Assembly: GCA_029546925.1 (NCBI GenBank)
Contig: JAKPQM010000014.1
Span: 1-64,000, forward strand
Direction: 5' to 3'
Origin: Actinomycetes bacterium
GTDB lineage: Bacteria; Actinomycetota; Coriobacteriia; Coriobacteriales; Atopobiaceae
DNA length: 64,000 nucleotides
Below the pieces are notes generated by a model, which made no database searches, was not told the origin of the DNA, and worked only from the letters and a program-made list of their open reading frames with translations. Positions 27,530 to 37,663 of the stretch are shown piece by piece. The number at the start of each line of letters is the position of its first letter. The stretch's first letter is position 1. Both the position numbers and the translations under genes were made by a program.

Positions 27530-29419
27530 ATGACACCCGATCAGCGCAAATATCTCACGCTCCTCTCCGAGAAGTTCCCCACCATCCAGACCGTCTATAC
27601 CGAGATCATCAACCTCGAGGCGATCCTCAACCTGCCTCGGGCCACCGAGCATTTCATGAGCGATGTCCATGGCGAGTACGAGGCATTCAGCCACATCCTC
27701 AACAATTGCTCAGGTGTTATCCGCGAGCGCGTGGGCCGCATCTTCCGCTACGAGCTCACCCCCGAAGAGCAGGCCGATCTTTGCACCCTCATCTACTACC
27801 CGCGCGAGAAGCTCGTCCGCCTGCGCGCCGAGCGCGGCGAGAGCGACCAGTTTTTCGCCATCACCCTCATGCGCCTCATGCGGTTGGCACGCCACCTGTC
27901 CTATGCCTATACCCGCTCCAAGGTACGCAAGGCCATGCCTGTAGCATATGCCTACATCATCGACGAACTTCTCCATGCCACCCATGACGAGCGTGCGACG
28001 CGCCAGATCTACCACAGCCGCATCGTCGACTCCATCATCGAGACGGGTTCCGCCGAAGACTTCATCGTCTCCGCCTGCACGCTTATCAAGCGCCTGGCTG
28101 TCGATCGCCTCCACATGGTGGGCGACTTCTTCGACCGCGGCCCTCGTGCCGATGCCATCATCGACCAGCTCATAGGCTACCACTCCGTCGATATCCAGTG
28201 GGGCAACCACGATGTGCTCTGGATGGGCGCAGCGTCGGGCTCGCAATCCTGCATCGCCGGCGTCATCCGGACCAACATCCACTACGGCACGCTCGACATC
28301 CTCGAGAAGGCCTACGGGGTGAGCCTCCGGGAGCTCTACCTCTTCGCCGAGCGCACCTACACCGCAGACGATGGTATGAGCGCTGTCGAGAAGGCCGTCG
28401 ACGCCATCCTCTTCAAACTCGAGGGAACGCTGATCGGGCGCCATCCCGAATGGGAGATGGACGACCGCCTTCTCCTGCATAAGGTCGATTCCGAGCACGG
28501 CACGGTCGAGATCGGCGGCACCGTCTACGAGATGCGCACACGCGAGTTCCCCACCGTCGACCCGGCCAATCCCTACGAGCTCACTCCCGAGGAGCAGGCC
28601 GTCATGTCCGGCATCTCCGAGAGCATCCGCTCCTCGCAGCGCCTCAAGAAACACGTCAAGTTCCTCTACGAGCATGGATCCGCCTACCTCATCCACAACA
28701 ACAACGTGCTCTTCCACGGCTGCGTTCCCATGGAGGAGGACGGCAGCCTCGCCCAGATCGAGTACAAGGGCAAGCGCTATGCGGGCCGCGCATACCTCGA
28801 CCTCGTCGATCGCATCGCGCGGAGAGCTTGGTCGACACGCGATCCCGACGCGCTCGACTGGATGTGGTATCTGTGGTGCGGACGCTATTCGCCCATGTCG
28901 GGCCGTATCGTCAAAACCTTCGAGCATGCTTATCTGACTGACCGGAGCACCTGGGGAGAACCGCAGGACGCCTACTACAAGCTCACCAAGAATCCCGAGG
29001 TCTGCGACATGCTCCTCGCCGAATTCGGCCTTGCGGGTGCGCGCAGCCACATCATCAACGGCCACACGCCGATCCATGCAGGAGCAGGCGAGAGCCCCCT
29101 CAAGGCAGGCGGGCGCCTCATCGTCATCGACGGCGGTTTCTGCCGGGCCTATCACAAGCGAACGGGCATCGCGGGATACACGCTCATCTCCGACCCCCAT
29201 GGCATGCGCATCAAAGCGCACCGGCCCTTCACGAGCATCGAAGATGCCCTCGACTCCAACGTCGACATCACCTCCGAAGATGACCGCTTCGAGATCGAGG
29301 AGGAGCCGCTGCAGGTCAAGGACTCCGATACCGGCACGGTCATCCGCGCGCAGATCGATGACTTGAGGCAGCTCCTCGACGCATACCGTTCGGGTGAATT
29401 GAAGGAGGGCTCCGATTAG
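27530..29419 (+). CDS. fbp: Fructose-1,6-bisphosphatase, class 3
   Basis: This gluconeogenic phosphatase removes the C1 phosphate of fructose-1,6-bisphosphate. The 629-residue protein is of the large class 3 type known from Bacillus subtilis, with metallophosphatase motifs SDVHGEYEAF (D45, H47), VGDFFDRGPR and WGNHDVLWMG, and a late INGHTP. ATG 27530 has GAGGTG close upstream and aligns with the family start; ATGs at 27488 and 27503 would add nine or fourteen residues without a good site. With the aldolase and kinase upstream it supports flexible hexose-phosphate flow, but it is not in that operon. Confidence 0.93.
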   Translation: MTPDQRKYLTLLSEKFPTIQTVYTEIINLEAILNLPRATEHFMSDVHGEYEAFSHILNNCSGVIRERVGRIFRYELTPEEQADLCTLIYYPREKLVRLRAERGESDQFFAITLMRLMRLARHLSYAYTRSKVRKAMPVAYAYIIDELLHATHDERATRQIYHSRIVDSIIETGSAEDFIVSACTLIKRLAVDRLHMVGDFFDRGPRADAIIDQLIGYHSVDIQWGNHDVLWMGAASGSQSCIAGVIRTNIHYGTLDILEKAYGVSLRELYLFAERTYTADDGMSAVEKAVDAILFKLEGTLIGRHPEWEMDDRLLLHKVDSEHGTVEIGGTVYEMRTREFPTVDPANPYELTPEEQAVMSGISESIRSSQRLKKHVKFLYEHGSAYLIHNNNVLFHGCVPMEEDGSLAQIEYKGKRYAGRAYLDLVDRIARRAWSTRDPDALDWMWYLWCGRYSPMSGRIVKTFEHAYLTDRSTWGEPQDAYYKLTKNPEVCDMLLAEFGLAGARSHIINGHTPIHAGAGESPLKAGGRLIVIDGGFCRAYHKRTGIAGYTLISDPHGMRIKAHRPFTSIEDALDSNVDITSEDDRFEIEEEPLQVKDSDTGTVIRAQIDDLRQLLDAYRSGELKEGSD

Positions 29420-29516
29420 GCACCCCAAGGCGAATGAAGGGCGCGCGATTGGGTACACAACTAGAGAACAATCCGAGAGATGCGCGCTGGATGCGCGTTG
29501 AAAGGTAAGCGCAATC

Positions 29517-31418
29517 ATGGACGATCAGAAGAAACGCCGTTCGATGCTCATCTACGTCATCGTGGCCCTCGTGATCTATCTGTTCTTGAGCAGGTCGCTC
29601 TTCCCGCAGATCATGAACGCGACGATCACCACGGTCGACTACAGCCAGTTTCTGGCCGATGTCGAGGCGGACAAGGTCGATGAGGTCGAGCTCAACACCG
29701 GCTCGAACACCATCCGCTTCGTCGAGAAGGACGGCGAGGAAGAGCGTATCTACGAGACCACGCTGTTCCCCAATGACACCCAACTCGTGGCGCTTCTGCG
29801 CGAGCATAACGTGGACTTCTCGGCAAATATCCCCGATCAGTCGAGCGGGATCTGGTTCTACATGCTGCTCTCCTATGTGCTGCCCCTGCTCATCTTCTTC
29901 GGTGGCGGCTGGCTTTTGAACCGTCAGCTCAAGAAGCAGATGGGCGATGACTCCCCGTCCATGAATTTCGGTGGAGGATTCGGCGGATTCGGCATGGGCG
30001 GGCTGGGCCGCTCCAATGTCAAGGAGGTCAAGGGCGAGGAGACCGGCGTCACCTTCCGTGATGTGGCCGGCCAGGACGAGGCCAAGGACTCGCTTGTAGA
30101 GATCGTCTCGTTCCTCAAGAACCCCGACAAGTACACCGCCATCGGTGCGCGCTGCCCACGCGGTGCCCTGCTGGTAGGCCCGCCGGGAACGGGCAAGACC
30201 CTGCTCGCACGCGCCGTCGCCGGCGAGGCGGGCGTCCCCTTCTTCCAGATCTCCGGCTCCGAGTTCGTCGAGATGTTCGTCGGCCGCGGTGCCGCCAAAG
30301 TACGCGACCTCTTCAAGCAGGCCAGCGAGAAGGCTCCCTGCATCGTCTTCATCGACGAGATCGACGCCGTCGGCAAGCGCCGCGATACCGGCCTCACCTC
30401 CAACGATGAGCGCGAGCAGACCCTGAACCAGCTTCTCTCCGAGATGGACGGCTTCGACAACCAGAAGGGCATCGTGGTGCTCGCCGCCACGAACCGCCCC
30501 GAATCGCTCGACCAAGCGCTCCTGCGTCCGGGCCGTTTCGACCGGCGCATCCCGGTGGAGCTCCCCGACCTCGCCGGCCGCGAGGCCATCCTCCAAATAC
30601 ATGCGGACGATGTCAAGATGGGGCCGAACATCGATCTGGGCATCATCGCCCGTTCCACGCCGGGCGCATCGGGCGCGGACCTCGCCAACATCATCAACGA
30701 GGCAGCCCTCCGCGCCGTCCGCAACGGCCGGAACCGCGTCAGCCAAGATGACTTGGTCGAATCGGTCGATGTGGTCATCGCTGGCGAGAAGAAGAAATCC
30801 ACGGTCCTCTCCGAGCACGAGAAGGAGATCGTCTCCTACCACGAGACCGGTCACGCCATCGTCGCCGCCATGCAGAAGGGCTCCGCCCCCGTCTCCAAGA
30901 TCACCATCGTCCCGCGCACCTCGGGCGCACTGGGTTTCACCATGCAGGTCGAGGAGGACGAGCGCTTCCTCACCACACGCCAAGAGGCCAAGGACAAGAT
31001 CGCCGTGCTCTGCGGCGGACGCGCCGCAGAAGAACTCATCTTCAACGAGATGACCACCGGTGCCAGCAACGACATCGAACGGGCCACCCAGCTCGCGCGC
31101 GCCATGGTCACCCAGTACGGCATGAGCGAGAAGTTCGGCATGGTCGCCCTCGGCCAGCAGCGCAACCGCTATCTGGGCGGCGGGGCCGAGCTCACCTGCT
31201 CGGAGGGCACGGCCCAAGAGATCGACGCCGAGGTTCAGCGCCTTGTGGAGGAGGGCCATCAAAAAGCTCTCAAGATCCTGCAGGAGAACCGCTTCAAGCT
31301 CCATGAGATCGCGCATTACCTGCAGCGCAAGGAGACCGTCACCGGCGAGGAGTTCATGAACATCCTCACCCGCGACGATGGCTTCGCGCCGAAGCTCGCA
31401 GCCGCACAGACGCAGTAA
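29517..31418 (+). CDS. ftsH: ATP-dependent membrane zinc protease FtsH
   Basis: FtsH degrades misassembled membrane and some soluble proteins. The 633-residue product has two membrane helices (about 10-29 and 120-140) around an extracytoplasmic domain, a Gly-rich stretch, and the AAA module with GPPGTGKT (about 221-228) and [11 protein letters not shown]. The zinc protease site is HETGH near 442, with a later Asp ligand near 518. The ribosome site AAAGG is distant, so translation may be modest. The protein lacks a long acidic C-terminal tail. A terminator follows. Confidence 0.97.
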   Translation: MDDQKKRRSMLIYVIVALVIYLFLSRSLFPQIMNATITTVDYSQFLADVEADKVDEVELNTGSNTIRFVEKDGEEERIYETTLFPNDTQLVALLREHNVDFSANIPDQSSGIWFYMLLSYVLPLLIFFGGGWLLNRQLKKQMGDDSPSMNFGGGFGGFGMGGLGRSNVKEVKGEETGVTFRDVAGQDEAKDSLVEIVSFLKNPDKYTAIGARCPRGALLVGPPGTGKTLLARAVAGEAGVPFFQISGSEFVEMFVGRGAAKVRDLFKQASEKAPCIVFIDEIDAVGKRRDTGLTSNDEREQTLNQLLSEMDGFDNQKGIVVLAATNRPESLDQALLRPGRFDRRIPVELPDLAGREAILQIHADDVKMGPNIDLGIIARSTPGASGADLANIINEAALRAVRNGRNRVSQDDLVESVDVVIAGEKKKSTVLSEHEKEIVSYHETGHAIVAAMQKGSAPVSKITIVPRTSGALGFTMQVEEDERFLTTRQEAKDKIAVLCGGRAAEELIFNEMTTGASNDIERATQLARAMVTQYGMSEKFGMVALGQQRNRYLGGGAELTCSEGTAQEIDAEVQRLVEEGHQKALKILQENRFKLHEIAHYLQRKETVTGEEFMNILTRDDGFAPKLAAAQTQ

Positions 31419-31460
31419 GCGATAGCATCGAGCGCCCCTATGAACTATGGAAGGACCTCA

Positions 31461-31501
31461 AAGGGAGAGGCTTCGTAAAGAGGTGCTCTCCCTTATGTTT
31501 T
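31461..31501 (+). terminator. Intrinsic terminator after ftsH
   Basis: AAGGGAGAG and CTCTCCCTT form a 9-bp stem around a 16-nt loop, followed by ATGTTTT, 42 bp after the ftsH stop. Confidence 0.65.
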
Positions 31502-31538
31502 CTGCAATCAGCCGGTATCACGGGTTTCATAGGGCAAA

Positions 31539-31576
31539 GAGCCCAAAGAAACCAGCGGACTGATTTCTTCGGGCTC
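31539..31576 (-). terminator. Terminator hairpin for the lipoprotein gene
   Basis: On the minus strand GAGCCCGAAGAAA pairs with UUUCUUUGGGCUC over 13 positions with one G-U pair and a 12-nt loop; UCUUUG follows. The G-U pair makes it stronger as a minus-strand RNA. The remaining 31577-31704 holds no gene. Confidence 0.55.
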
Positions 31577-31704
31577 TCGTAATTCATACATCTGTCACGT
31601 GGATCAAAGCGCCTTCGACAAACTGGGATTTGTGCTTTTGCAAATACCTATAGCGCGCATCTGCAAAATGGGAGGCCTTTCCACATCAAGCTGCGGAGCG
31701 AGGG

Positions 31705-32790
31705 CTATGCTGCAGGGTCGAAGGTCTCGATGACATTGAACGCCATGTCGAGGGCGGTGTCCTCATCTCCCTCGCAGGCGATGTAGTACATGCGGTCATC
31801 TCCTGCGATGCAGAACTGGTACATAAACGTGCCGTCGGTCCATTCGGTCGCCACGATGTAGGAATCGAGGCCGCATTCAAGCGCCTGCAGATACGAATTC
31901 AGATCGACGACATCCTCGTTTCCATCATGATCCTCATAGAGGGCCTCGGCAAACGACAGGGCATAGTCGGCGGCGGTGCCGCTGTAACCCTCCTCGGAGA
32001 GGATGATGCCGAGCATCGAGACGATGCTGCTGCTGCCATCGGCATACTGGATCATGTTCGGGTCGACATCGCCCATGTCCTTGAAGGTTATCCAAGTAGA
32101 GGGGATATCCATGTAGCCGTTTCTATCGGAGCCGATGCGCATGCCGCCCGCACTGGAATCGCCGGGATTGCCCGCAAGGTACCCGGAAAGCTTGGAGCCA
32201 TCGGTGAAGGAGATACGGTCGATTCCGTCGTGGGGCTTGGCGGAATCTACGAGCAAGGCCGCTAAATAGAGGCCCTCGCCATCGACGATCTCGAAGATGA
32301 GGACATTCTGCGAATCGCCCGAAGGCATCGTGGCGACATAGATCTTGGTGCCGTCATCAAGGACGGGCTCGGTGTGGATATCACTGCCCTTCATAGCTTT
32401 GATCATGCTGAGGATATCCTCCTCGTTGGCAAAGCCGGGATTACCGAAATAGAAGACGAGGAGTGCGGTATCGCTTGATTCGGCAAGGTAGCAGCGCTCG
32501 AGCCTGCCGTCGACCTCGGCAAACGTATTGGTGCCTTCAAAGGCATCCTCGATCTGCTGGAGCTCTTCCCTACCGTCGATGAGCATATACGCGCCATCAT
32601 CGTTATCGAATACGACATGGCCCCAGTCCGCTTGGACCGCAGGCGTCTGCGGTGTCTCAATCGCCGTATCGGGGGTGCCGATCTTGCCATCCGCCCCATC
32701 TGCCCCTTGCTCGCCTCCGCAGGCTACCAAGCAGCCTGCGAGCGCACAGGTGAGGAATGCGGATAGAAGCAGGTTCTTGCTGGTTCTCAT
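31705..32790 (-). CDS. Predicted secreted lipoprotein, unknown function
   Basis: This 361-residue protein begins with a short positive segment and a hydrophobic stretch ending in two successive lipobox-like sequences, LAGC (Cys20) and LVAC (Cys24). LVAC followed by GG is the more typical site. After the Cys comes a Gly/Asp-rich linker, then a globular region of roughly 300 residues with repeated acidic and aromatic beta-strand patterns and four further Cys. I do not recognise the fold. AAAGGAGG precedes the ATG. It should be anchored on the outer face of the membrane after LspA processing. Confidence 0.85.
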   Translation of the reverse strand: MRTSKNLLLSAFLTCALAGCLVACGGEQGADGADGKIGTPDTAIETPQTPAVQADWGHVVFDNDDGAYMLIDGREELQQIEDAFEGTNTFAEVDGRLERCYLAESSDTALLVFYFGNPGFANEEDILSMIKAMKGSDIHTEPVLDDGTKIYVATMPSGDSQNVLIFEIVDGEGLYLAALLVDSAKPHDGIDRISFTDGSKLSGYLAGNPGDSSAGGMRIGSDRNGYMDIPSTWITFKDMGDVDPNMIQYADGSSSIVSMLGIILSEEGYSGTAADYALSFAEALYEDHDGNEDVVDLNSYLQALECGLDSYIVATEWTDGTFMYQFCIAGDDRMYYIACEGDEDTALDMAFNVIETFDPAA

Positions 32791-32892
32791 GGTCGAACGC
32801 CTCCTTTTGGGAGAATGGGTATGCGTTCGAGTATACGGCAGAACACCGGTTTCGAAAACAGAGGCGTCGAGGGTGCAGCGACCGGCCGCGCC

Positions 32893-33723
32893 CTAGCTAC
32901 GCGCGAAGAGCTCCCAGAACGCCACCGCCGACGATGCGGCAACATTGAGCGAATCCACCCCGCAGGACATGGGGATGATGACATGGCGGTCGCACAGATC
33001 GAGCACCTCGCGGGTAAGCCCGTCCATCTCATTGCCGAAGAACAACGCCCGCTTGGGGGGCCTCTTGAGGTCTTGGTCGGCCAAGCTGACGGCACCATCC
33101 TCCAAGGCGAGCGCATAGCAGGCGAAGCCGTGCGCGCGGAGGGCCTCGATGCAGGCGCCGGGCCAGAGGTCCTTCTCGATCTGCGTCCAGCCGATCTTGA
33201 AGACGTTGCCCATGGAGACGCGGATGGCACGGCGCGAGAGCGGATTCGTGCAGCCGGGAGATAAGATCAGCGCGTCTGCACCCAGTGCTGCAGCCGAGCG
33301 GAAAAGCGCGCCGATATTGCTCACGTCCACCAGATCCTCGACCACGCAGACGTGCGAGGCGCCTTCAAGGACCTCGGCAAGGCTCAGGCTGCGGGGGCGA
33401 CGGCATGCAGCGAGGACGCCGCGAATGACCTTGAAGCCCACGAGCGCACTCATGGCCCCGTGCTCCATCACGTACACGGGCACGGTTTCGCCTACACGTT
33501 CGCGCAGGTACGCGCAGGCATCGAGACGCCTCTCGTCGATGAGCATCGACACGCATTCGATACCCTCGTCGAGGGCGACCTCGAGGGCGATCTTCGACTC
33601 GACGATCATGAGGGCATGCTCATCCTCGAATCGCGTGCGCAGCGGATGATCGGTAAGATCCCTGTAGTCGGACAAGCGCTCGTCACCGAGTGAGCTGACA
33701 TTGATGATTGCCACAGATTCCAC
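32893..33723 (-). CDS. SpoU/TrmH-family RNA 2'-O-methyltransferase
   Basis: This is a SPOUT-class RNA methyltransferase of 276 residues. An N-terminal substrate-binding part with DEHALMIVESKIALE is followed by the catalytic domain with the three family motifs: NIGALFRSAAALGAD, the ALFFGNEMDGL loop and the C-terminal PMSCGVDSLNVAASSAV, which form the knotted SAM site. The start chosen is GTG 33723, with AAGGG five bases upstream; the longer frame to 33891 has no family similarity. The modified nucleotide cannot be told. Confidence 0.92.
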   Translation of the reverse strand: MESVAIINVSSLGDERLSDYRDLTDHPLRTRFEDEHALMIVESKIALEVALDEGIECVSMLIDERRLDACAYLRERVGETVPVYVMEHGAMSALVGFKVIRGVLAACRRPRSLSLAEVLEGASHVCVVEDLVDVSNIGALFRSAAALGADALILSPGCTNPLSRRAIRVSMGNVFKIGWTQIEKDLWPGACIEALRAHGFACYALALEDGAVSLADQDLKRPPKRALFFGNEMDGLTREVLDLCDRHVIIPMSCGVDSLNVAASSAVAFWELFARS

Positions 33724-33814
33724 ACGTTCCCTTGCTATCGAATCCTTACAATAGTATAGGTTGGTATGGCTTCTCACAGCAGCGGTACACGGAACGAAAG
33801 CAGCCCGGTAGACT

Positions 33815-35287
33815 ATGGCAGATGCACCCAAACACGCTCTTATCACCGAAGAAACGCAGGATGTCCCGAAAAAACCCCGGCTCTGGATCATCCCCTTGGT
33901 GCTGTTCGCGCTCGCAGTGGCTGTCTATGGAGCTGGGGTCGTCTACTTCAGCACGCATTTTTTGCCCAACACCACCGTCGAGGGCGACGATGTGTCGCTT
34001 AAACCCACATCATACCTTGCCGACCTCGTCTCGTCCCGTTCGTCCTCCTATCGGGGTACCTTCCAAGGCAAGGGATTCGAGATCCCCTTCACAGCCGCCG
34101 ACATCGATTTCACCTATGACGGCGAGAAGTACGTGAACGAGGCCATGGCGCAGCAAAACGCCCTGCTCTGGCCGCTCGAATTCAACAATGATCACGTTCT
34201 CGGTGCCACGCCTGTGCCGGTCTATGATGCGGATAAGCTCTGGGGCCTCTTCTCGCCGGTCATCGCCCAAGGCAAGGCGGCGCAAGACGAGCTCCCCCAT
34301 CGCGGCATCGTCTTCGATGAGGAGAGCGATCATTACATCGTTTCAGATGAGGCGCGCACCGCGATGCTCGATCGCGATGCCGTCATTGCGAAGACCGATG
34401 ACGCCCTCGATGCGCACAAGAGCATCATCGAGATCGGCCAGGACTGCTATGGCGTCGATCCGGAGACGCAGGCGATCCTCGACGCCGCGAACTTCTACGC
34501 AGACGCGAAGGTCCATCTCACGATGAACGGCGTCGATGCCATCGATGTCGATGGCAGGCAGATAAGCCAGTGGCTCACGATCAACGATGATGGCACTGTC
34601 ACGCTCGACGAGGACGCCGTCCGCGATTGGGGTCCGGGCGGGCTCTCCGACATCCTCGATACCGTGGGCAAGCCTCGCACCTACACCCGTCCAGACGGCG
34701 AGGAGATCACCGTGGCCGGAGGCGGCCCCTACGGCTGGCTCATCAACGGCGCGGAGGCAGCGGAGCTCATCCTCGAGGCCATCAAGACCGGAAAGCCCCA
34801 GACCGTCGAGGTCCCCACCTATCAGAACGCCGCCAAGGTCGATCCGGGCGGACAGGACTGGCCCGATAAGTATATCGACGTCGATATCTCCGAACAGCAC
34901 GCCCGCATGTACGTCGACGGGGAGCTCGTGTGGGAGACCGACATCGTGACCGGCCAGCCCAACCTCAATCGCGATACCCCGCAGGGCGTCTTCTATGTCT
35001 CGGAACATGAGACGGACGTGACCCTGTACAGCCAGGGAACCGTCAGGGAGGGCGAGCGGCTTGAGGAGGGCGAGGTCGCCGAGGACGGTTGGATCTCGCA
35101 TGTCGATTTCTGGATCGCCTACGATCGCGGCGAGCGCGGCTTCCACAATGCTGACTGGCGCTGGGAGTTCGGAGGCGACATCTACACCTGGTGGGGCAGC
35201 CATGGCTGCATCAACATGGACTACGAACCCGCACGGGAACTCTACGAGCTCACCGAGCTCGGCGACGCCGTCGTCATCCACGAGTAA
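33815..35287 (+). CDS. L,D-transpeptidase with N-terminal membrane anchor
   Basis: This enzyme forms 3-3 peptidoglycan cross-links or attaches proteins to the wall outside the cell. The 490-residue protein has one membrane helix (about 24-45) and a peptidoglycan-binding/VanW-associated region of about 300 residues with two similar halves. A C-terminal YkuD domain carries the motif SHGCINM with catalytic C465 and the upstream His in GFHNADW. No lipobox or cleavable signal is seen. The start at 33815 lacks a good ribosome site but gives the complete anchor. The overall layout matches actinobacterial and firmicute Ldt proteins. Confidence 0.92.
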   Translation: MADAPKHALITEETQDVPKKPRLWIIPLVLFALAVAVYGAGVVYFSTHFLPNTTVEGDDVSLKPTSYLADLVSSRSSSYRGTFQGKGFEIPFTAADIDFTYDGEKYVNEAMAQQNALLWPLEFNNDHVLGATPVPVYDADKLWGLFSPVIAQGKAAQDELPHRGIVFDEESDHYIVSDEARTAMLDRDAVIAKTDDALDAHKSIIEIGQDCYGVDPETQAILDAANFYADAKVHLTMNGVDAIDVDGRQISQWLTINDDGTVTLDEDAVRDWGPGGLSDILDTVGKPRTYTRPDGEEITVAGGGPYGWLINGAEAAELILEAIKTGKPQTVEVPTYQNAAKVDPGGQDWPDKYIDVDISEQHARMYVDGELVWETDIVTGQPNLNRDTPQGVFYVSEHETDVTLYSQGTVREGERLEEGEVAEDGWISHVDFWIAYDRGERGFHNADWRWEFGGDIYTWWGSHGCINMDYEPARELYELTELGDAVVIHE

Positions 35288-35344
35288 GCGAGCCGACGCA
35301 TGATAAGGGCCTAGTCGTGCCTGTCCACACACGTGAACAAAGCC

Positions 35345-35369
35345 CCCGTCCCCCTGTTCACGGGACGGG
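35345..35369 (-). terminator. Terminator at the end of the smc-ftsY-ffh operon
   Basis: CCCGTCCC and GGGACGGG form a perfect 8-bp stem with a 9-nt loop just 4 bp past the ffh stop; GGCTTTGTT follows on the minus strand. It may serve both converging genes. Confidence 0.6.
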
Positions 35370-35373
35370 AAGG

Positions 35374-36759
35374 CTAGTACCTGCGGCGACCGCCCTTGCC
35401 ACCCGACATGCCCTTGAGCATCGACTGCATCTGACGCATGCTTTTCTTGCCGCCGCCGTCGGTGAGGCCGCGCATCTTACCCATCATCTTGTTCATCTCG
35501 CTCCATTGCCTGATGAGCTGATTGACCTCCTGCACGCTCCGCCCGGAGCCTGCGGCGATGCGCTTCCTGCGCTGGCCATTGATGATCTTGGGACGGCTGC
35601 GTTCCTCCCGGGTCATGGAGCGGATCATTGCCTCGATGCGCACCAGCTGCGTCTCATCGATATTGCCGCCCTGTTGGGCCAGAGCGCGCTCGGCACCGGG
35701 AATCATGCCGAGAAGCTTGCCGAGACCGCCCAGCTTGCGGATCTGCTGCATCTGGGCGAGCAGATCGTCCATGGTGAAGCCGGAACGCAGCATGCGCTCG
35801 GCCGCCTCGATACTCTCCTGATCGGCGATCTTCTGCGCCTGCTCGATGATACCGACCACATCGCCCATGCCGAGGATGCGCTTGGCCATACGGTCGGGAT
35901 GGAAGACCTCGAGCGAGTCGGGCTTCTCGCCCATCGAGACGAACTTGATGGGCTTGCCCGTGACCTCGCGGACCGACAGCGCGCCGCCACCGCGGGCGTC
36001 GCCATCGAGCTTGGACATGATGACGCCGTCGAAATCGACGCGCTCGGCGAAGGCGGACACCACATTCACGATATCCTGCCCGCCCATGGCGTCGACGACC
36101 ATGAGTATCTGATCGGGCCTGACCGCATTCTTGATGTCGACGGCTTCGGCCATCATCTCCTCGTCGATCTGGAGCCGTCCGGCCGTATCGACGATCACGA
36201 CGTCGCAGAGGCGGTCGACGGCCTCTTGGATGGACTCGCGCGCAAGCTTGACCGCATCCTTGCCGTCACCACGGTAAACGGGGACGCCGATCTCGGAACC
36301 GAGAGTGGCGAGCTGGTCGGCTGCGGCGGGACGATGCACGTCGCAGGCGGCGAGGAGCGGATTGCGCCCCTGTCCTTTGAGCAGATAGGCGAGCTTGGAT
36401 GCAGCCGTGGTCTTGCCCGAGCCCTGCAGGCCGACGAGCATGATGACGTTGGGCGTGCGGTTCTGCGCCAAGGTGAGCTTGCTCTCGGTGGAGCCGAGGA
36501 GCTCCGTGAGCTCGTCGAGGACGATCTTCACGACGTTTTGGGCGGGTGTGAGCGAATCCATGACCTCGGAGGTCAGGCATTTCTCCTTGCAGTCCGCCAC
36601 GAAGCCCTTCACCACCCGGTAGTTGACATCTGCTTCGAGCAGAGCCATCCGGATCTGGCGCATGGCAACGCCGATATCGTCCTCGGTCAGGCGGCCCTTA
36701 CCCCTCAGCTGGGCAAAGGTATCTTGGAGGCGGTCAGAGAGACTCTGGAATACTGCCAT
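35374..36759 (-). CDS. ffh: Signal recognition particle protein Ffh
   Basis: Ffh binds signal sequences and 4.5S RNA and targets nascent membrane proteins to FtsY. The 461-residue protein has the N helical bundle, the G domain with GLQGSGKTT and DTAGRL, and the Met-rich M domain ending with RRKRIAAGSG and clusters of Met. The last residues, GGKGGRRRY, are basic. It starts 2 bp after the ftsY stop, with GGAGGA upstream, so the receptor and particle protein are translated from one message. Confidence 0.97.
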   Translation of the reverse strand: MAVFQSLSDRLQDTFAQLRGKGRLTEDDIGVAMRQIRMALLEADVNYRVVKGFVADCKEKCLTSEVMDSLTPAQNVVKIVLDELTELLGSTESKLTLAQNRTPNVIMLVGLQGSGKTTAASKLAYLLKGQGRNPLLAACDVHRPAAADQLATLGSEIGVPVYRGDGKDAVKLARESIQEAVDRLCDVVIVDTAGRLQIDEEMMAEAVDIKNAVRPDQILMVVDAMGGQDIVNVVSAFAERVDFDGVIMSKLDGDARGGGALSVREVTGKPIKFVSMGEKPDSLEVFHPDRMAKRILGMGDVVGIIEQAQKIADQESIEAAERMLRSGFTMDDLLAQMQQIRKLGGLGKLLGMIPGAERALAQQGGNIDETQLVRIEAMIRSMTREERSRPKIINGQRRKRIAAGSGRSVQEVNQLIRQWSEMNKMMGKMRGLTDGGGKKSMRQMQSMLKGMSGGKGGRRRY

Positions 36760-36761
36760 CG

Positions 36762-37661
36762 CTATCCATCCTCCCCGACAAGCGCCCGGCAGAACTCGAG
36801 CGCATCGAACGACTGCAGGTCGTCTATCTTCTCACCCACGCCGACACGGTAGATGGGCAGCTGCAATTGGTGCGAGATGGCCAGCGCGATGCCGCCCTTG
36901 GCCGTGCCATCGAGCTTGGTGATGATGAGGCCGTCGAGATCGAGCGCATCGTTGAACTCGCGCGCCTGATTGAGGCCGTTCTGGCCGGTCGTGGCATCGA
37001 TGACGAGCACCACGGTGACGGGCATGGCGGAGCGCTTGCGGCAGACGCCCACGACCTTGGCGAGTTCGCGCATGAGCTCGGGGCTGGTGTGGAGGCGGCC
37101 GGCGGTATCGATGAGCACGAGCTGGCTCCCGCGCTTCTCGGCCTCCTCGAGAACCTCGTAGCATACGCTGGCGGGATCGGAACCGCGCTCGCGCGTGACG
37201 ACATCGATGCCCGCACGCTCGCCCCAGACAGCCAGCTGCTCGATGGCGGCCGCACGGAAGGTATCCGCACCGCCGATGAGTGCCTTCTTGCCCTCTTTGC
37301 GCGCACGGCCGGCGAGCTTGCCCACCGTGGTGGTCTTGCCGGCTCCATTGATGCCCACGAAGAGCACGCAGGACGGAATGGCCTCGAAAGGATCGTGCTC
37401 GGCGGGGGCAAAGACTGCAGCCAAGTGCTCGATGAGCGCATGCTTGAGCTGCGGGGCACGCGTGAGATTCTCGCGGGCGGCCTGCTCGCGCAGGCCATCG
37501 GTCACCTGTGCGGCAACCTCGGCACCCATATCGCCCATAACGAGCGTATCCTCGAGATCCTCCCAAAAATCCTCATCGACCTCGCCGCCCATGTAGAAGA
37601 TCTCGTTCAGTGCCTCGCGGGAGCGGGCGAGCCCCTGGCGCAGGCTATCGAAGAAGCCCAT
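36762..37661 (-). CDS. ftsY: Signal recognition particle receptor FtsY
   Basis: FtsY is the membrane-associated receptor GTPase partner of Ffh. The 299-residue protein consists of the NG core only, without the long acidic A domain seen in E. coli, as usual in Gram-positives. Motifs include GINGAGKTTTVGKL, the ADTFRAAAIEQL segment, DTAGRLH and TKLDGTAKGG. It starts 2 bp after the smc stop; its ribosome site (AAGGTGG within the smc end) is rather distant, which suggests translation coupled to smc. Confidence 0.97.
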   Translation of the reverse strand: MGFFDSLRQGLARSREALNEIFYMGGEVDEDFWEDLEDTLVMGDMGAEVAAQVTDGLREQAARENLTRAPQLKHALIEHLAAVFAPAEHDPFEAIPSCVLFVGINGAGKTTTVGKLAGRARKEGKKALIGGADTFRAAAIEQLAVWGERAGIDVVTRERGSDPASVCYEVLEEAEKRGSQLVLIDTAGRLHTSPELMRELAKVVGVCRKRSAMPVTVVLVIDATTGQNGLNQAREFNDALDLDGLIITKLDGTAKGGIALAISHQLQLPIYRVGVGEKIDDLQSFDALEFCRALVGEDG

Positions 37662-37663
37662 GG

